This document shows, in pieces, positions 37,833 to 47,764 of a stretch of 64,000 nucleotides of DNA. A model generated the notes under the pieces. It saw nothing but the letters and a program-made list of their open reading frames with translations. It was not told the DNA's origin and ran no database searches. Positions within the stretch are counted from its first letter, which is position 1, and every line of letters starts with the position of its first letter. Location of the stretch: NCBI GenBank assembly GCA_007693385.1, contig REDR01000043.1, positions 1 through 64,000 on the forward strand. Direction: 5' to 3'. Origin of the DNA: Anaerolineaceae bacterium. Its GTDB lineage: Bacteria; Chloroflexota; Anaerolineae; Aggregatilineales; Phototrophicaceae. A program made the translations under genes and the position numbers.

Positions 37833-38723
37833 TTATTCTTCCGTCTCTTGTGCGGCGATGCGCCACGCCGCTTTGATCGTATTCTGTAACAACATGGTGA
37901 TGGTCATCGGACCGACGCCGCCCGGCACGCGGGTGATCGCGCCGACGATGCCCCGCGCTGATTCTAAATCAACATCACCGACGAAACGATAGCCGCGCTC
38001 GCTGTCGGGATCATCAATGCGGTTCGTGCCCACGTCGATGACCGTCGCGCCAGCTTTGAGCCACTCGCCCTGAATGTAATTGGGGATACCGGCGGCGGCG
38101 ATCACGATGTCGGCGTTTTGCAGGACGGCGGGCAGGTCTTTTGTGCGGCTGTGGGCGACGGTGACGGTGGCGTTGGCCTTCAGCAACATCAGCGCTACCG
38201 GCAGGCCGACGATATTACTACGCCCGACGACGACGGCATTCGCGCCGCTAATCTCCGCGCCGATCTCTTGCAGAAGCACCATACATCCCGTCGGCGTAGC
38301 CGGTGTGAATAGCGGTTCGCGCCCCTTCATGCCCAGCGTGCCGATGTTGACCGGATGAAAGCCGTCCACGTCTTTATCCAACCGCACCGCCTCTAATATC
38401 GCCTCTTCGTCGATCTGGTCGAATAGCGGTAGTTGCACCAGTATGCCGTGAATTTGCGGATCGTCGTTTAGCGCATGGACGGCGTTTAGCACGTCATCGT
38501 GCGTGCAGTCCGCTGAAAAGACGTGGGCGACGGAGTGAATACCAGCCGCTTCACAGGCGCGGCGCTTCATGCGGACGTATTGCGCGGAGGCCGGATCACC
38601 GCCGGCTAGCACCACGCCGAGTCCGGGCGGGTGGCCGTGTTTGGAGGCGAAATCCGCCGTTTCGCGCTGAATGTCCTCGCGGATGCGCTCGGCGATGGCG
38701 CGTCCGTCAATGATCTTCGTCAT
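37833..38723 (-). CDS. folD: Bifunctional methylenetetrahydrofolate dehydrogenase/cyclohydrolase
   Basis: VQLPLFDQIDEEAIL; KDVDGFHPVNIG; VVVGRSNIVGLPVALML; VIDVGTNRI; PGGVGPMTITMLLQNT. Confidence 0.96.
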   Translation of the reverse strand: MTKIIDGRAIAERIREDIQRETADFASKHGHPPGLGVVLAGGDPASAQYVRMKRRACEAAGIHSVAHVFSADCTHDDVLNAVHALNDDPQIHGILVQLPLFDQIDEEAILEAVRLDKDVDGFHPVNIGTLGMKGREPLFTPATPTGCMVLLQEIGAEISGANAVVVGRSNIVGLPVALMLLKANATVTVAHSRTKDLPAVLQNADIVIAAAGIPNYIQGEWLKAGATVIDVGTNRIDDPDSERGYRFVGDVDLESARGIVGAITRVPGGVGPMTITMLLQNTIKAAWRIAAQETEE

Positions 38724-38890
38724 GTTAGTCCCCCTTCGTGTGTTTTGATCGTGCGTTATTTGTCAACGCTTTTGAACAACTCATCTACAAAAATTTGCCC
38801 TAAGTTCGGCGGGAATCAGGTAACATAATAACAGTCAAATTATACAAAAAACACATCCGACTTTTAGCCGCCGGAGTGAAGGTTTATATC

Positions 38891-41800
38891 ATGAAATATC
38901 CTGATAGCAAGCAGAAACAGCAGAACCGTTCCCAAGCAGAGACCTTGCACGGGCGCTCTGTACAGGGGCAATCGTTAGTGGAGTATGCACTCATCGCTGT
39001 GTTGATCGGGCTGGCGCTAGGGCTGGGGCTGGCATCAACGCAGGATGCGGTCAGCCGCGTTTTTGAGCGTACCGTATATAGCCTACTGGGTGAAGAGCCT
39101 GAACGCCGTGATGGGGGTGGCCCCGCCGATTTCTGGCTGACTGTCACATGGGTGGCGGAAAATCCGCCGGAACAGCGCCGCCTGCCAACGCGCACGCTCG
39201 CGCCTGCTAGCGCGACGCCCACCGAGATACCGTCCAGTGGGGACGATAACGGCGACAACGGCGACAACGGCGAGCCAACTGTCGAGCCACCCACGCCGCA
39301 ACCAAGCCCTACACCGCTTGACATCGGTCACCACGCTCCATGGGTGGATACAGCCGATAATCAAAACTGGTACCGGCTGGGTAGTCCGGCATTTTTGGGT
39401 TATAGCCCATGGTTTGCCGATTATTATTCCGGCACGAACTTCAACGAATTCATTGAGGCGCGTCCCAACGGCGACCTATACGGCCAACGTGCCCGCTTCG
39501 TACTAGATTTCCCGAATCCGATCTTCAACGCATGGCAGACGGCGGATAACGCGCCATTTGCTGACGCGAACAACCAGTTCTCCGCCCGTTTCCAGCGCCG
39601 CATTTACGTGCCGCCGCATCAGGATGACGATACCGAGACACAGCCGGTAGACCTGCAATTCAACGTCACCGCGTCTGATGGTGTGCGCGTGTGGTTATTG
39701 CCGCAGATCGGGCCGAACGAATATGATTCGCCCGGCTGTACCGGCTGTCAGGTCATCAACGAGTGGACGAACGGCCTGAACTCTGTATCCGTGCCGCGCA
39801 GTGTGACGCCCGGCATGTACATGCTACAGGTGGATTACTATAACAACGGCGGCGACGCCATCTTGCAACTGGACATCAGTACCACGCGCAACCCTGACGA
39901 CGCGCAGATCACCGGCAACGCGGATAACTTCACCGTTGTCGATACCACGTCGCAATGTAACTGGGGTCTACGCACCACCGATGATTCCAACTCGCTTGAC
40001 CGCCTGTGGGATAAGCATTCGCAGGGCGATCTCGCGCAGAATACCGTGTGTTATCTGGAATTGCGCGGCTTCATCACTGTGCCCAATGAATTACCCGATC
40101 CGGTGTTCGTGTTCTGGGATGTGTGGGATTTAGCGGCTGGTCATGGCGCATGGCTGGAAATCGCGGAGTATACGGCACTCCCTGACGCGCCGTTCGCGCT
40201 TGACCGTGACGCGATCCAGTGGCAACGGATTGATATTCACAGTGGCGGCACGCGCAATTACAACTGGACGCGGCATGAGGTTGATCTGTCGGCTTTCAGT
40301 GGCCGCAATGTGACGTTCCGCTTCGCGCAGTTGACCGGCGGCGCGAATGATCGCCTGTGGCATATCGACGACATCGAAGTGAAAAGCGGCACAAATGGCG
40401 AATTCACCGCCGAGCCAATCGGCCCGGATACGCTGTTCGAGCTATCATCACCGTCGGATGCCGCCAGTTTCATCACCACCGGCCAGTGGCAATTGACCGG
40501 CAACAACACCCGCCCGGGTTCGACGTGCTGTTCGTGGGAATTACGCCCCGGCGGCGCGTATACCGGCCTGAGTACCGCGCCGACATCGCCGAACGCGGCG
40601 GGGCGTGTACAGGAAAATATGCGCGTCCATTACGTGCAAATCGTGCCGATGATCGACACGACGCTTTCGACGGAAGATCGTGATGGCGATACCGGCCCGC
40701 CGGTGCTGTCGTTCTGGCACGCTTACGACGTTGATCGTTATGTCGGGCTGGAAGTGCAATACCGCGCTGAAGGCAGTGACGAGTGGCTGGTGGTGCCCGG
40801 CGCGATACCGGATGAACCCGCCGGACGCCTGCTTGATGTGACCAACAATAACGACAACGCCTCACGCGACAACAACATCATGCGCCCGATGGATGTGACG
40901 TTGCAGTACATCGTCGATGCCAACGGTGACCCGATAGAGCGTTATCATCTGCGCTTCGCTATGCTGGTGCATGGCCTCAGTCCGGCAACCGGACACGGCG
41001 ATTTCCCGTCGGTGGGCGCGGGCTGGTGGATCGACGACATCGACCTGCACCGTGAGGGCGACCAGCGTTTCCTCGACTATCCGTTCTATGATGCCGCCGA
41101 GCAAGGCGTCGATAACTGGCTGGCGACGGGGACATGGTGGCGCACGACTGAAGAATCTCGCGTTGGCGCTCACTCCTTCGCGGACAGTCCAAACGGCAAC
41201 TTTCAGGCCAATACCGGCTCGCCGAATGACAGCTTGCATCTGATGACGGCGCATCCGATTGACCTCAACAACGACACCCCGAATAATCTTGATGCGGCGC
41301 TGAATCCGGATGGACGGGCGGGCAATACCGGCGGCATGGCCGAAAACCCGTATCTGACCTTCTGGCATAAACGTTTCTTGACCGATCAAGCTAGTATTCA
41401 TGTTGAGTGGCGGCGCGTTGATGAGGACGACACCGAATGGAAGCCATTATGGGCGTACCGTCGCGGGATGGGCTATCATGATGACTGGGAAAGCCGCACA
41501 CGGGTTAATGCCGCGTGGGAATACACGCGCATCAGCCTGCAACCAATCCTCGATCAGCTTGTGCGTCCGGGTGATGCCGATTACGATCCGGACGGTGACC
41601 TGACCGCCGATGATATTCACATTCGCTTCCGTCTGGAGAATTCCAGTACAGAGGTTGATCGTGGCTGGTTCATCGACGACATCCGGCTGGAAGAGTATAG
41701 CGAAACGTCGTTCCGCCTGTGGAGTGGTCCGAGTAATGACTTCGGACAGGGGCAGGATGTCATGTTCAATGCCAGCCCGGATAGCTTCGGCTGGTCGAAT

Positions 41801-44188
41801 ACATGGCGTTTGGGCGGCGATTGGCAACGCACGAACATCGACAGTCATTCCGGCGTATTCTCTTTCCATGAAAGCGTCGGTAGTGATACACAAGCGCCGT
41901 CGCACATCAATGACCCGTACACCCGCACCCGTACCGATACGTACAACATCCTTGAGTTGCAGACGATCATCGACATGCGGGCGACGGATGCCACGTTAGA
42001 GCCGACGCTGTACTTCTGGTCGCGCTTCTATGCCCGTTGGAGTGACCGGATGCGCGTTCAGGTATCCTATGAATTGCGGCCTGATGAATATTCTGCGATG
42101 GAAGGGCGTTGTCGTGGTGGCGTGCTGGCGCAATGTTTCGAGCGTGATTGGGGCTGGAGTCGCTGGTACGATGCCAGCACCAGTGCTTCGCAGAACAATT
42201 CGCTGTACGCGAGCTGGGACAGCAACGCTAGTGGTGATCGCCGCACGTTCTCGTGGCAACGCTGGCAAGTTGACCTGACCAGCATCCGCATCAACAACAG
42301 TAATCGCGTGTATCTGGTGCCGCATGACGGCGACCCGGGACGCCGCATCCGCATTCGCTTCCTGTTCGATGCGCTGAGTGGTAACGAGACGGACAAGCGT
42401 GACGGCTGGTATATTGACACGATCACCATTGAACCGCGCCGTAACCTGACCATTGCCCGCATCGCCGATCAGCCGTTCCTCGACGACGCCAACAATATGT
42501 TTAACTGGGTTGGCGAAGGTGGCTGGGGCATTGATCCCTCCGTGAGCTTACGCACGACGGAAGGTATCACCGCGCTCGGTTCGTGGACGGAATCGTGGTG
42601 GGACATGACGCCGGATTGTAACAATAATAATCCGCGTGGGCTTGGGACGGAAGACACGTGTGTAGGGTATCTGTTCGATAATGATGACTTCACTAACGCG
42701 CCATTGACCCGCATCGTATCGCAGGTCAATTACAATATGGGTCAGGGTTCGCCGCGCACGGGTATCCCTAACGACTTCTTCGCCGGACAATGGGTACTCA
42801 ATACGCCACAGGTGGGCGCGGGCTTCGGCATCGAGCCGGGTGAATATCGCTTCACCGCTACTGCTGATGATGGTATGCGGATGCGCTGGCAGGAGATTGA
42901 CGCCGCCGGTAATGTCATCGCTAATCAAGCCGGTTCGTGGAATATCATCAATCGCTGGCAGAATCAGGGCGATACAACCCGTTCCGGCACGGTCAACTTT
43001 GAAGAGGGCAAGCGCTACCGCCTGACGTTGCAGTATTACGAATGGGCGGGCGGGGCGACCATCGTGCTATCCGTCGATCAGGGGAATACTTTCTCCTTCG
43101 CCGATACGCCGCGCTTGACCAGCGACCCCTCGCAACCGGATGAGCCGCCCCTGCGTTACGCGAATTCGTCGTTGATCTCGGATGGTACGTTCGATCTGAG
43201 TAATACCGTCAATCCGGTTCTGGAATACAAGACAGCATATAAGATGCGCTGTGATTCGACGTTGCGCGTCGAAATATCGACGGATGGCGGCTTTAGCTGG
43301 GGACAGAGCAATCTGGGGCGCGGGAGTTTCGACAATCCCAATATCAACAATAACACGCGGCTACCCGACGATCCCTTTGGCTGGCGCGTGGTGCGCCACG
43401 ACCTGTCGGATTATGAAGGACAGGAAATCATGGTGCGCTTCCGGCTTGACCGGCAGAACACGCCACACTTGAATGACCGTAACGGCTGTGGCGATAACCC
43501 GCCAGCCAACACCAGCGGCTACTACATCGGCGCATGGTTGACGGACATCATCATCGCACCGGTGGGCGTGTTGCCACCACCTGATCCGAACGCGCCTGAT
43601 CCTACGCCGGAACCTGAACCAGAGCCTATCGCGTGGTCGTCACAGAATATCGGCTCAGGTCAGACAGGCAACGTCGTTGAGGACAATGGCACGTTCACCA
43701 TAACTACGCTAGGTGGCGACATCTGGGGTAGTACGGATCGCTTCCACTACATGTACACCCCGCTTTCCGGTGATGGTGAGATAATCGCCCGCGTGACTAG
43801 CTTCACTGGCGATAACGGGTGGCGCAAAGCGGGCGTGATGATCCGTGAGACGTTGAACGCCAATTCCACCCACGTGCTGATGGCGGTGACCGGTGGCAAC
43901 GGCAATGGCGTCTCCATGCAGTGGCGGCCCAGTGCTGGTAGCACTATGGACAGTGATCATGCTACTAGCGCGCAGACGATGCCGCATTGGGTGCGGCTGG
44001 TGCGTCAAGGCAATACGTTCACGGCGTATCACTCCAATGATGGCGTGACGTGGACACAGCAACACTCTCGTAATATTACTATGGGGGCGGATGTCTATAT
44101 CGGCATCATGGCGAGTTCTCACAATACGGGCAATTCGGCGGTAGCGACGTTTACCGACGTTGAAGTGATCGGCGACGTTGGCAACTGA
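38891..44188 (+). CDS. Giant multidomain surface protein with Flp/class III prepilin N-terminus, PA14-like regions, repeated jelly-roll-like units and a C-terminal DUF1349/LamG-like domain
   Basis: QGQSLVEYALIAVLIGLALGLGLAS (G|Q cleavage, E+5, Y+6); repeated unit endings WHIDDIEV, WWIDDIDL, WFIDDIRL, WYIDTITI, AWLTDIII; Pro/Asn/Gly linkers; C-term RKAGVMIRETLNANSTHVLMAVT. Confidence 0.85.
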   Translation: MKYPDSKQKQQNRSQAETLHGRSVQGQSLVEYALIAVLIGLALGLGLASTQDAVSRVFERTVYSLLGEEPERRDGGGPADFWLTVTWVAENPPEQRRLPTRTLAPASATPTEIPSSGDDNGDNGDNGEPTVEPPTPQPSPTPLDIGHHAPWVDTADNQNWYRLGSPAFLGYSPWFADYYSGTNFNEFIEARPNGDLYGQRARFVLDFPNPIFNAWQTADNAPFADANNQFSARFQRRIYVPPHQDDDTETQPVDLQFNVTASDGVRVWLLPQIGPNEYDSPGCTGCQVINEWTNGLNSVSVPRSVTPGMYMLQVDYYNNGGDAILQLDISTTRNPDDAQITGNADNFTVVDTTSQCNWGLRTTDDSNSLDRLWDKHSQGDLAQNTVCYLELRGFITVPNELPDPVFVFWDVWDLAAGHGAWLEIAEYTALPDAPFALDRDAIQWQRIDIHSGGTRNYNWTRHEVDLSAFSGRNVTFRFAQLTGGANDRLWHIDDIEVKSGTNGEFTAEPIGPDTLFELSSPSDAASFITTGQWQLTGNNTRPGSTCCSWELRPGGAYTGLSTAPTSPNAAGRVQENMRVHYVQIVPMIDTTLSTEDRDGDTGPPVLSFWHAYDVDRYVGLEVQYRAEGSDEWLVVPGAIPDEPAGRLLDVTNNNDNASRDNNIMRPMDVTLQYIVDANGDPIERYHLRFAMLVHGLSPATGHGDFPSVGAGWWIDDIDLHREGDQRFLDYPFYDAAEQGVDNWLATGTWWRTTEESRVGAHSFADSPNGNFQANTGSPNDSLHLMTAHPIDLNNDTPNNLDAALNPDGRAGNTGGMAENPYLTFWHKRFLTDQASIHVEWRRVDEDDTEWKPLWAYRRGMGYHDDWESRTRVNAAWEYTRISLQPILDQLVRPGDADYDPDGDLTADDIHIRFRLENSSTEVDRGWFIDDIRLEEYSETSFRLWSGPSNDFGQGQDVMFNASPDSFGWSNTWRLGGDWQRTNIDSHSGVFSFHESVGSDTQAPSHINDPYTRTRTDTYNILELQTIIDMRATDATLEPTLYFWSRFYARWSDRMRVQVSYELRPDEYSAMEGRCRGGVLAQCFERDWGWSRWYDASTSASQNNSLYASWDSNASGDRRTFSWQRWQVDLTSIRINNSNRVYLVPHDGDPGRRIRIRFLFDALSGNETDKRDGWYIDTITIEPRRNLTIARIADQPFLDDANNMFNWVGEGGWGIDPSVSLRTTEGITALGSWTESWWDMTPDCNNNNPRGLGTEDTCVGYLFDNDDFTNAPLTRIVSQVNYNMGQGSPRTGIPNDFFAGQWVLNTPQVGAGFGIEPGEYRFTATADDGMRMRWQEIDAAGNVIANQAGSWNIINRWQNQGDTTRSGTVNFEEGKRYRLTLQYYEWAGGATIVLSVDQGNTFSFADTPRLTSDPSQPDEPPLRYANSSLISDGTFDLSNTVNPVLEYKTAYKMRCDSTLRVEISTDGGFSWGQSNLGRGSFDNPNINNNTRLPDDPFGWRVVRHDLSDYEGQEIMVRFRLDRQNTPHLNDRNGCGDNPPANTSGYYIGAWLTDIIIAPVGVLPPPDPNAPDPTPEPEPEPIAWSSQNIGSGQTGNVVEDNGTFTITTLGGDIWGSTDRFHYMYTPLSGDGEIIARVTSFTGDNGWRKAGVMIRETLNANSTHVLMAVTGGNGNGVSMQWRPSAGSTMDSDHATSAQTMPHWVRLVRQGNTFTAYHSNDGVTWTQQHSRNITMGADVYIGIMASSHNTGNSAVATFTDVEVIGDVGN
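39244..39273 (+). repeat. In-frame 9-bp tandem repeat (GAYAACGGC)x3 encoding DNGDNGDNG in the linker
   Basis: GATAACGGCGACAACGGCGACAACGGCGAG. Confidence 0.8.
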
Positions 44189-44229
44189 TCGCCGCCGTCG
44201 GTTGTAACTGGTCGGCATGGCAAGGACTC

Positions 44230-44264
44230 AAAAAGCGCTCATCGGCATGGTGAGCGCTTTTTTA
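44230..44264 (+). terminator. Rho-independent terminator after the giant pilin-like gene
   Basis: AAAAAGCGCTCA-TCGGCATGG-TGAGCGCTTTTTTA. Confidence 0.88.
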
Positions 44265-44346
44265 ATTAAGCCTATATGGAATCACGCCGCTATGCTTGAT
44301 AAACTGAACGTATCATCACCATAAAACAGTGAGGGACTAACGATCT

Positions 44347-45279
44347 GTGACCGTTCAAGAACGATTGGGTATGTTATTCATTCTGGTTGGGCCGGGCGGC
44401 GTCGGTAAAAATGCGTTGATGGGGCATGTGATGGCGAATATGCCTGACCTGCGCCAGCTTCCCACCGCCACCACGCGAAACCCGCGTGAAAGTGAGCAAC
44501 ACGGCGTCCAACATCTTTTCATCTCAGTAGACGACTTCCGCCAGATGATCGCCAATGACGAGCTTCTGGAACATCAGGAAGTGCATCCGGGCAAGTTCTA
44601 CGGCGTGCCCCGCGCCACAGTAGAAGACGCCATCCAACAAAAACGCGATCTCATCGCCGATATTGAATTCAAAGGGGCGACGATCTTACGGGCGGCGTAC
44701 CCCGAAAACGCACAGGCGGTCTTTATCGCGCCGCCCTCGCTAGAGGCACTGGAAGTCCGTATGCGTGAACGCGGCGACAGCCAGACCGACATCGACAACC
44801 GCTTTGACCGTCTGCCGTCGGAGATGTTCTACGCGCCCACATGCGATCATGTCATCGTCAATGATAACTTTGAGTCGGCCTGCGCCGAATTGCTGGCGAT
44901 TATTCAAGTGATGCGCGGCGAAGTGCCCGCCGTTTCCTTCCCCAAGTACGCGGTTGAATATAGCGTTGAGGTATGGCCGGTGATGGGCACGGAGGCGATA
45001 TTGCCGGTGACGTGTCGTGACCTGCCGCTAGAATCCGCCCTGCGTGATGGCGAGACGCCCGATATGGCCGCCCAGCGCCTGCTAGAAGCGATGTGGCCGC
45101 AATCTATCGACGTGGCAAATCTGTATTATGATGCGCCTAACGGCCTGCCGTCTGTCGATTTTGGTCTGGATGAAGCGATGCAGACCTATCACATTCGCTA
45201 TCGTTATGCGTATCGACTGGAGCCGCAAATACTTGACGCGGACTCGTTTCGGCGGGTGCCGCTTGCGGAAATAGGATAA
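44347..45279 (+). CDS. Guanylate kinase-like protein with ~100 aa C-terminal extension of unknown function
   Basis: LFILVGPGGVGKNALM; TATTRNPRESEQHGVQHLFIS; LLEHQEVHPGKFYGVPRATVEDAI; extension from ~VEYSVEVWPVMGTEA. Confidence 0.75.
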   Translation: MTVQERLGMLFILVGPGGVGKNALMGHVMANMPDLRQLPTATTRNPRESEQHGVQHLFISVDDFRQMIANDELLEHQEVHPGKFYGVPRATVEDAIQQKRDLIADIEFKGATILRAAYPENAQAVFIAPPSLEALEVRMRERGDSQTDIDNRFDRLPSEMFYAPTCDHVIVNDNFESACAELLAIIQVMRGEVPAVSFPKYAVEYSVEVWPVMGTEAILPVTCRDLPLESALRDGETPDMAAQRLLEAMWPQSIDVANLYYDAPNGLPSVDFGLDEAMQTYHIRYRYAYRLEPQILDADSFRRVPLAEIG

Positions 45280-45288
45280 AGACCGATT

Positions 45289-46362
45289 ATGACGTTACAC
45301 GACATCTACCGTGAGGCCGGTGCGGAACTCGCCAGCGATGGCATCCCGTTGCATTTTGGCGATGTGGCGGGCGAATATCAAGCGGCGTTCAACGGGGCGG
45401 TTCTGCTGGATCGCTCGCATGAAGGCCGCATCGAGCTATCCGGCGCGGATCGCTTCGATCTGCTCAACCGCATGTCTACGAACGACACGCTGAACATGAA
45501 GACGGGCGAAGGCCGCCCGACGATCTTCACCAATGCCACCGCCCGCATTTTAGATCGCGTGCTGGTTTATCATCACCGTCCGGAGCGCCTGTTGATCGTG
45601 ACCGGCGCGGGACGGAATACAGCCGTTGGGCGCTACATACAGTCCAATATCTTCTATGGCGATGATGTGCAGGTACACAACATACAGGGCGCGACGGCGC
45701 AATTTGAGATTCACGGCGCGACGGCTGATGATGTGGCGTCGAAATTCATCGCCGCGTCGAAGTTCATCGACGCGGCGCCCGACGCTGGATCGGACGCGCT
45801 GTATTCAACGACGGTGGACGGCTTCAAAGCCGATTTCATCCGCGTGAAGAAGGCGCTATATGGTGCGGCGTGGCGCGTGATCGTCGGGCAGGGCAACGCG
45901 CCCGCGATGTGGTCGGCGCTACGCGAAGCGGGCGCGACGCCATCCGGCGGGGTTGTCTACAACGCGCACCGCATCCGCGCCGGTCTACCCAGCGTCGGCA
46001 CAGAGCTGACCGAGCGTTATATCCCGTTGGAGTTGGGGCTGTGGGATGAAGTCAGCTTCACGAAGGGCTGTTACACCGGACAGGAAATCATCGCCCGCAT
46101 GGAGAGTCGTGGCAAGCTGGCGAAGATGCTGGTGCGCTTGCAGACGGCGCAAGCGGTGGCGAGCGATACGCCGCTATTCAGCGCGGGCAAGCGTGCGGGC
46201 GAGATCACCAGTAGCGTCATCGCGCCGGATGGCGAATGCTACGCGATGGGCGTGGTCAAGGCGGGCGTGGTCAACGACGGGGCGACCTTACACACCGAAG
46301 ATGCGCCGTCTGCGCCGATTCATATCGGCGATATACTGGGTGTACAACCGCTACATGGCTAA
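45289..46362 (+). CDS. GcvT/YgfZ family folate-binding protein
   Basis: LLDRSHEGRIELSGADRFDLLNRMSTNDT; ELGLWDEVSFTKGCYTGQEIIARMESRGKLAKMLV (K-G-C-Y-x-G-Q-E). Confidence 0.9.
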   Translation: MTLHDIYREAGAELASDGIPLHFGDVAGEYQAAFNGAVLLDRSHEGRIELSGADRFDLLNRMSTNDTLNMKTGEGRPTIFTNATARILDRVLVYHHRPERLLIVTGAGRNTAVGRYIQSNIFYGDDVQVHNIQGATAQFEIHGATADDVASKFIAASKFIDAAPDAGSDALYSTTVDGFKADFIRVKKALYGAAWRVIVGQGNAPAMWSALREAGATPSGGVVYNAHRIRAGLPSVGTELTERYIPLELGLWDEVSFTKGCYTGQEIIARMESRGKLAKMLVRLQTAQAVASDTPLFSAGKRAGEITSSVIAPDGECYAMGVVKAGVVNDGATLHTEDAPSAPIHIGDILGVQPLHG

Positions 46363-46453
46363 TCCCGCAGACGTAAACCGTCGCAGGGTTGCGGCGAAAA
46401 ATCACGTTTGCGTTTATACTAAAGCTATTCGGGTTTCATCCACAGGAGGACTT

Positions 46454-47638
46454 ATGAAATATTGGTCGAAGTTTTTCGGTTTGCTGGCTATCGGGTTCGG
46501 GTTGTTGGGCGGGGTCATCAGCGCTCAGGCCGGAGCAGTCGGAGAAGAGCAACAGGCGGAATTCAGGCCGCCGGTGATGGTGGTCAATACCAGCTTTTTG
46601 AATGTGCGTACCGGGCCGAGTACCGGCTACACGGTGTTAATCACGGTGACCGGCGGCACACAATTGCCGGTGCTGGGTATTGCGCCGGATCGCGTATGGT
46701 ATCAGGTTTCAACGGCGGCGGGAGTCGGGTGGATTAACTCCGAGTTCGCCATCGGGCGCGGCGAATTCCGCAACGTGCCCACCGTTGAAGCGCCGGTGCC
46801 GGTAGCGGTTGGCGTGGATATGGCCGCGCCGGGGACGCCATCGCAGGCCGCCGCTTTCACTGGCGGGCGGGCATGGGGCGCTTCGGTGACGATCACGCAT
46901 CCGGCACGCCTGCAACCGGCGATGAGTTCGCCGTCGCCCGGTCAGGCCAGCGAGAATCCATCGCGCATCTATACGCTGATGTCGTCCGCTTCGAGCGATG
47001 GCTCGGTGTGGTATCAGGTCGATATTCCTGAATTGGGCGCGGTGTGGATCGAAGGATCGAAGGCGCAATTGCGGCCTTACGCCTGCCAGATGACGGCGGT
47101 TGTGATGCTCGGTACGGCACGGCCTAACATGGGCCCGGATGGTTCCGGCACGCTGACCGGTCAGGTGGCATTGCCGCCCGGCGCGGAAGCCTATCTACTG
47201 GATGTACAGGGCATGTTCTTCAAGATCGAGCTAGCCGACGGCAACACCGGCTGGTTACGTCAGGAAGAAGTCGCGGTTCGTTCGGCTTCGGTCACGTCGG
47301 CGTATTGCGCCACCGGCGGCGTTGATAGCGGGATGACTGCCGCGCCGTCCGCTTCAGCAGATGCTCCCAGCGCGGATCGCCCGCCGGGTTCTACCCAACC
47401 GCTTGTCTCGTCAGCGCGGGTGATCGTCAACACGCCGTTCTTGAACATCCGTAGCGGCCCCGGCTCGCAGTTTCCGGTCATCACGTCGGTTCCGGGTGGC
47501 ACGGTATTGGATGTGACCGGCTTTGCGCCGGATGGCGTGTGGTATCGCGTGTCCGGTAGCTTCGGCATGGGCTGGCTGGATAGCAATTTCGCCATCCTGC
47601 GCGGCGATGGTAGCCGCCTGCCCGTCGTCAATCGCTAG
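46454..47638 (+). CDS. Secreted protein with at least two bacterial SH3 domains
   Basis: Signal peptide MKYWSKFFGLLAIGFGLLGGVISAQA; VVNTSFLNVRTGPSTGYTVLITVTGG and IVNTPFLNIRSGPGSQFPVITSVPGG; true ATG 46454 after AGGAGG, so the ORF-track start at 46046 is too far upstream. Confidence 0.9.
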   Translation: MKYWSKFFGLLAIGFGLLGGVISAQAGAVGEEQQAEFRPPVMVVNTSFLNVRTGPSTGYTVLITVTGGTQLPVLGIAPDRVWYQVSTAAGVGWINSEFAIGRGEFRNVPTVEAPVPVAVGVDMAAPGTPSQAAAFTGGRAWGASVTITHPARLQPAMSSPSPGQASENPSRIYTLMSSASSDGSVWYQVDIPELGAVWIEGSKAQLRPYACQMTAVVMLGTARPNMGPDGSGTLTGQVALPPGAEAYLLDVQGMFFKIELADGNTGWLRQEEVAVRSASVTSAYCATGGVDSGMTAAPSASADAPSADRPPGSTQPLVSSARVIVNTPFLNIRSGPGSQFPVITSVPGGTVLDVTGFAPDGVWYRVSGSFGMGWLDSNFAILRGDGSRLPVVNR

Positions 47639-47691
47639 ATCGTCGGTTACGCTGATCGCAATTCGATAGAATCATAATTTGATAGAAATGA

Positions 47692-47717
47692 GAACCCCGG
47701 CGCATGTCGGGGTTTTT
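47692..47717 (+). terminator. Rho-independent terminator after the SH3 protein
   Basis: GAACCCCG-GCGCATG-TCGGGGTTTTT. Confidence 0.8.
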
Positions 47718-47764
47718 ATCTGCCCGCGTAAACAGTAGAATATCCCCCGTCCGCGTGGGCGGAT

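Noticed and set aside
38724-38890. Cyclic-di-GMP riboswitch upstream of the giant pilin-like gene
   Set aside because: AT-rich leader without the conserved GEMM motif elements.
39244-39273. Possible CRISPR or phase-variable microsatellite
   Set aside because: Only three 9-bp units, in frame, without spacers; treated as a linker repeat.
46046-46453. 5' extension of the SH3-protein ORF
   Set aside because: Basic, shadow-like translation over the YgfZ gene; real start is ATG 46454 with AGGAGG and a signal peptide.
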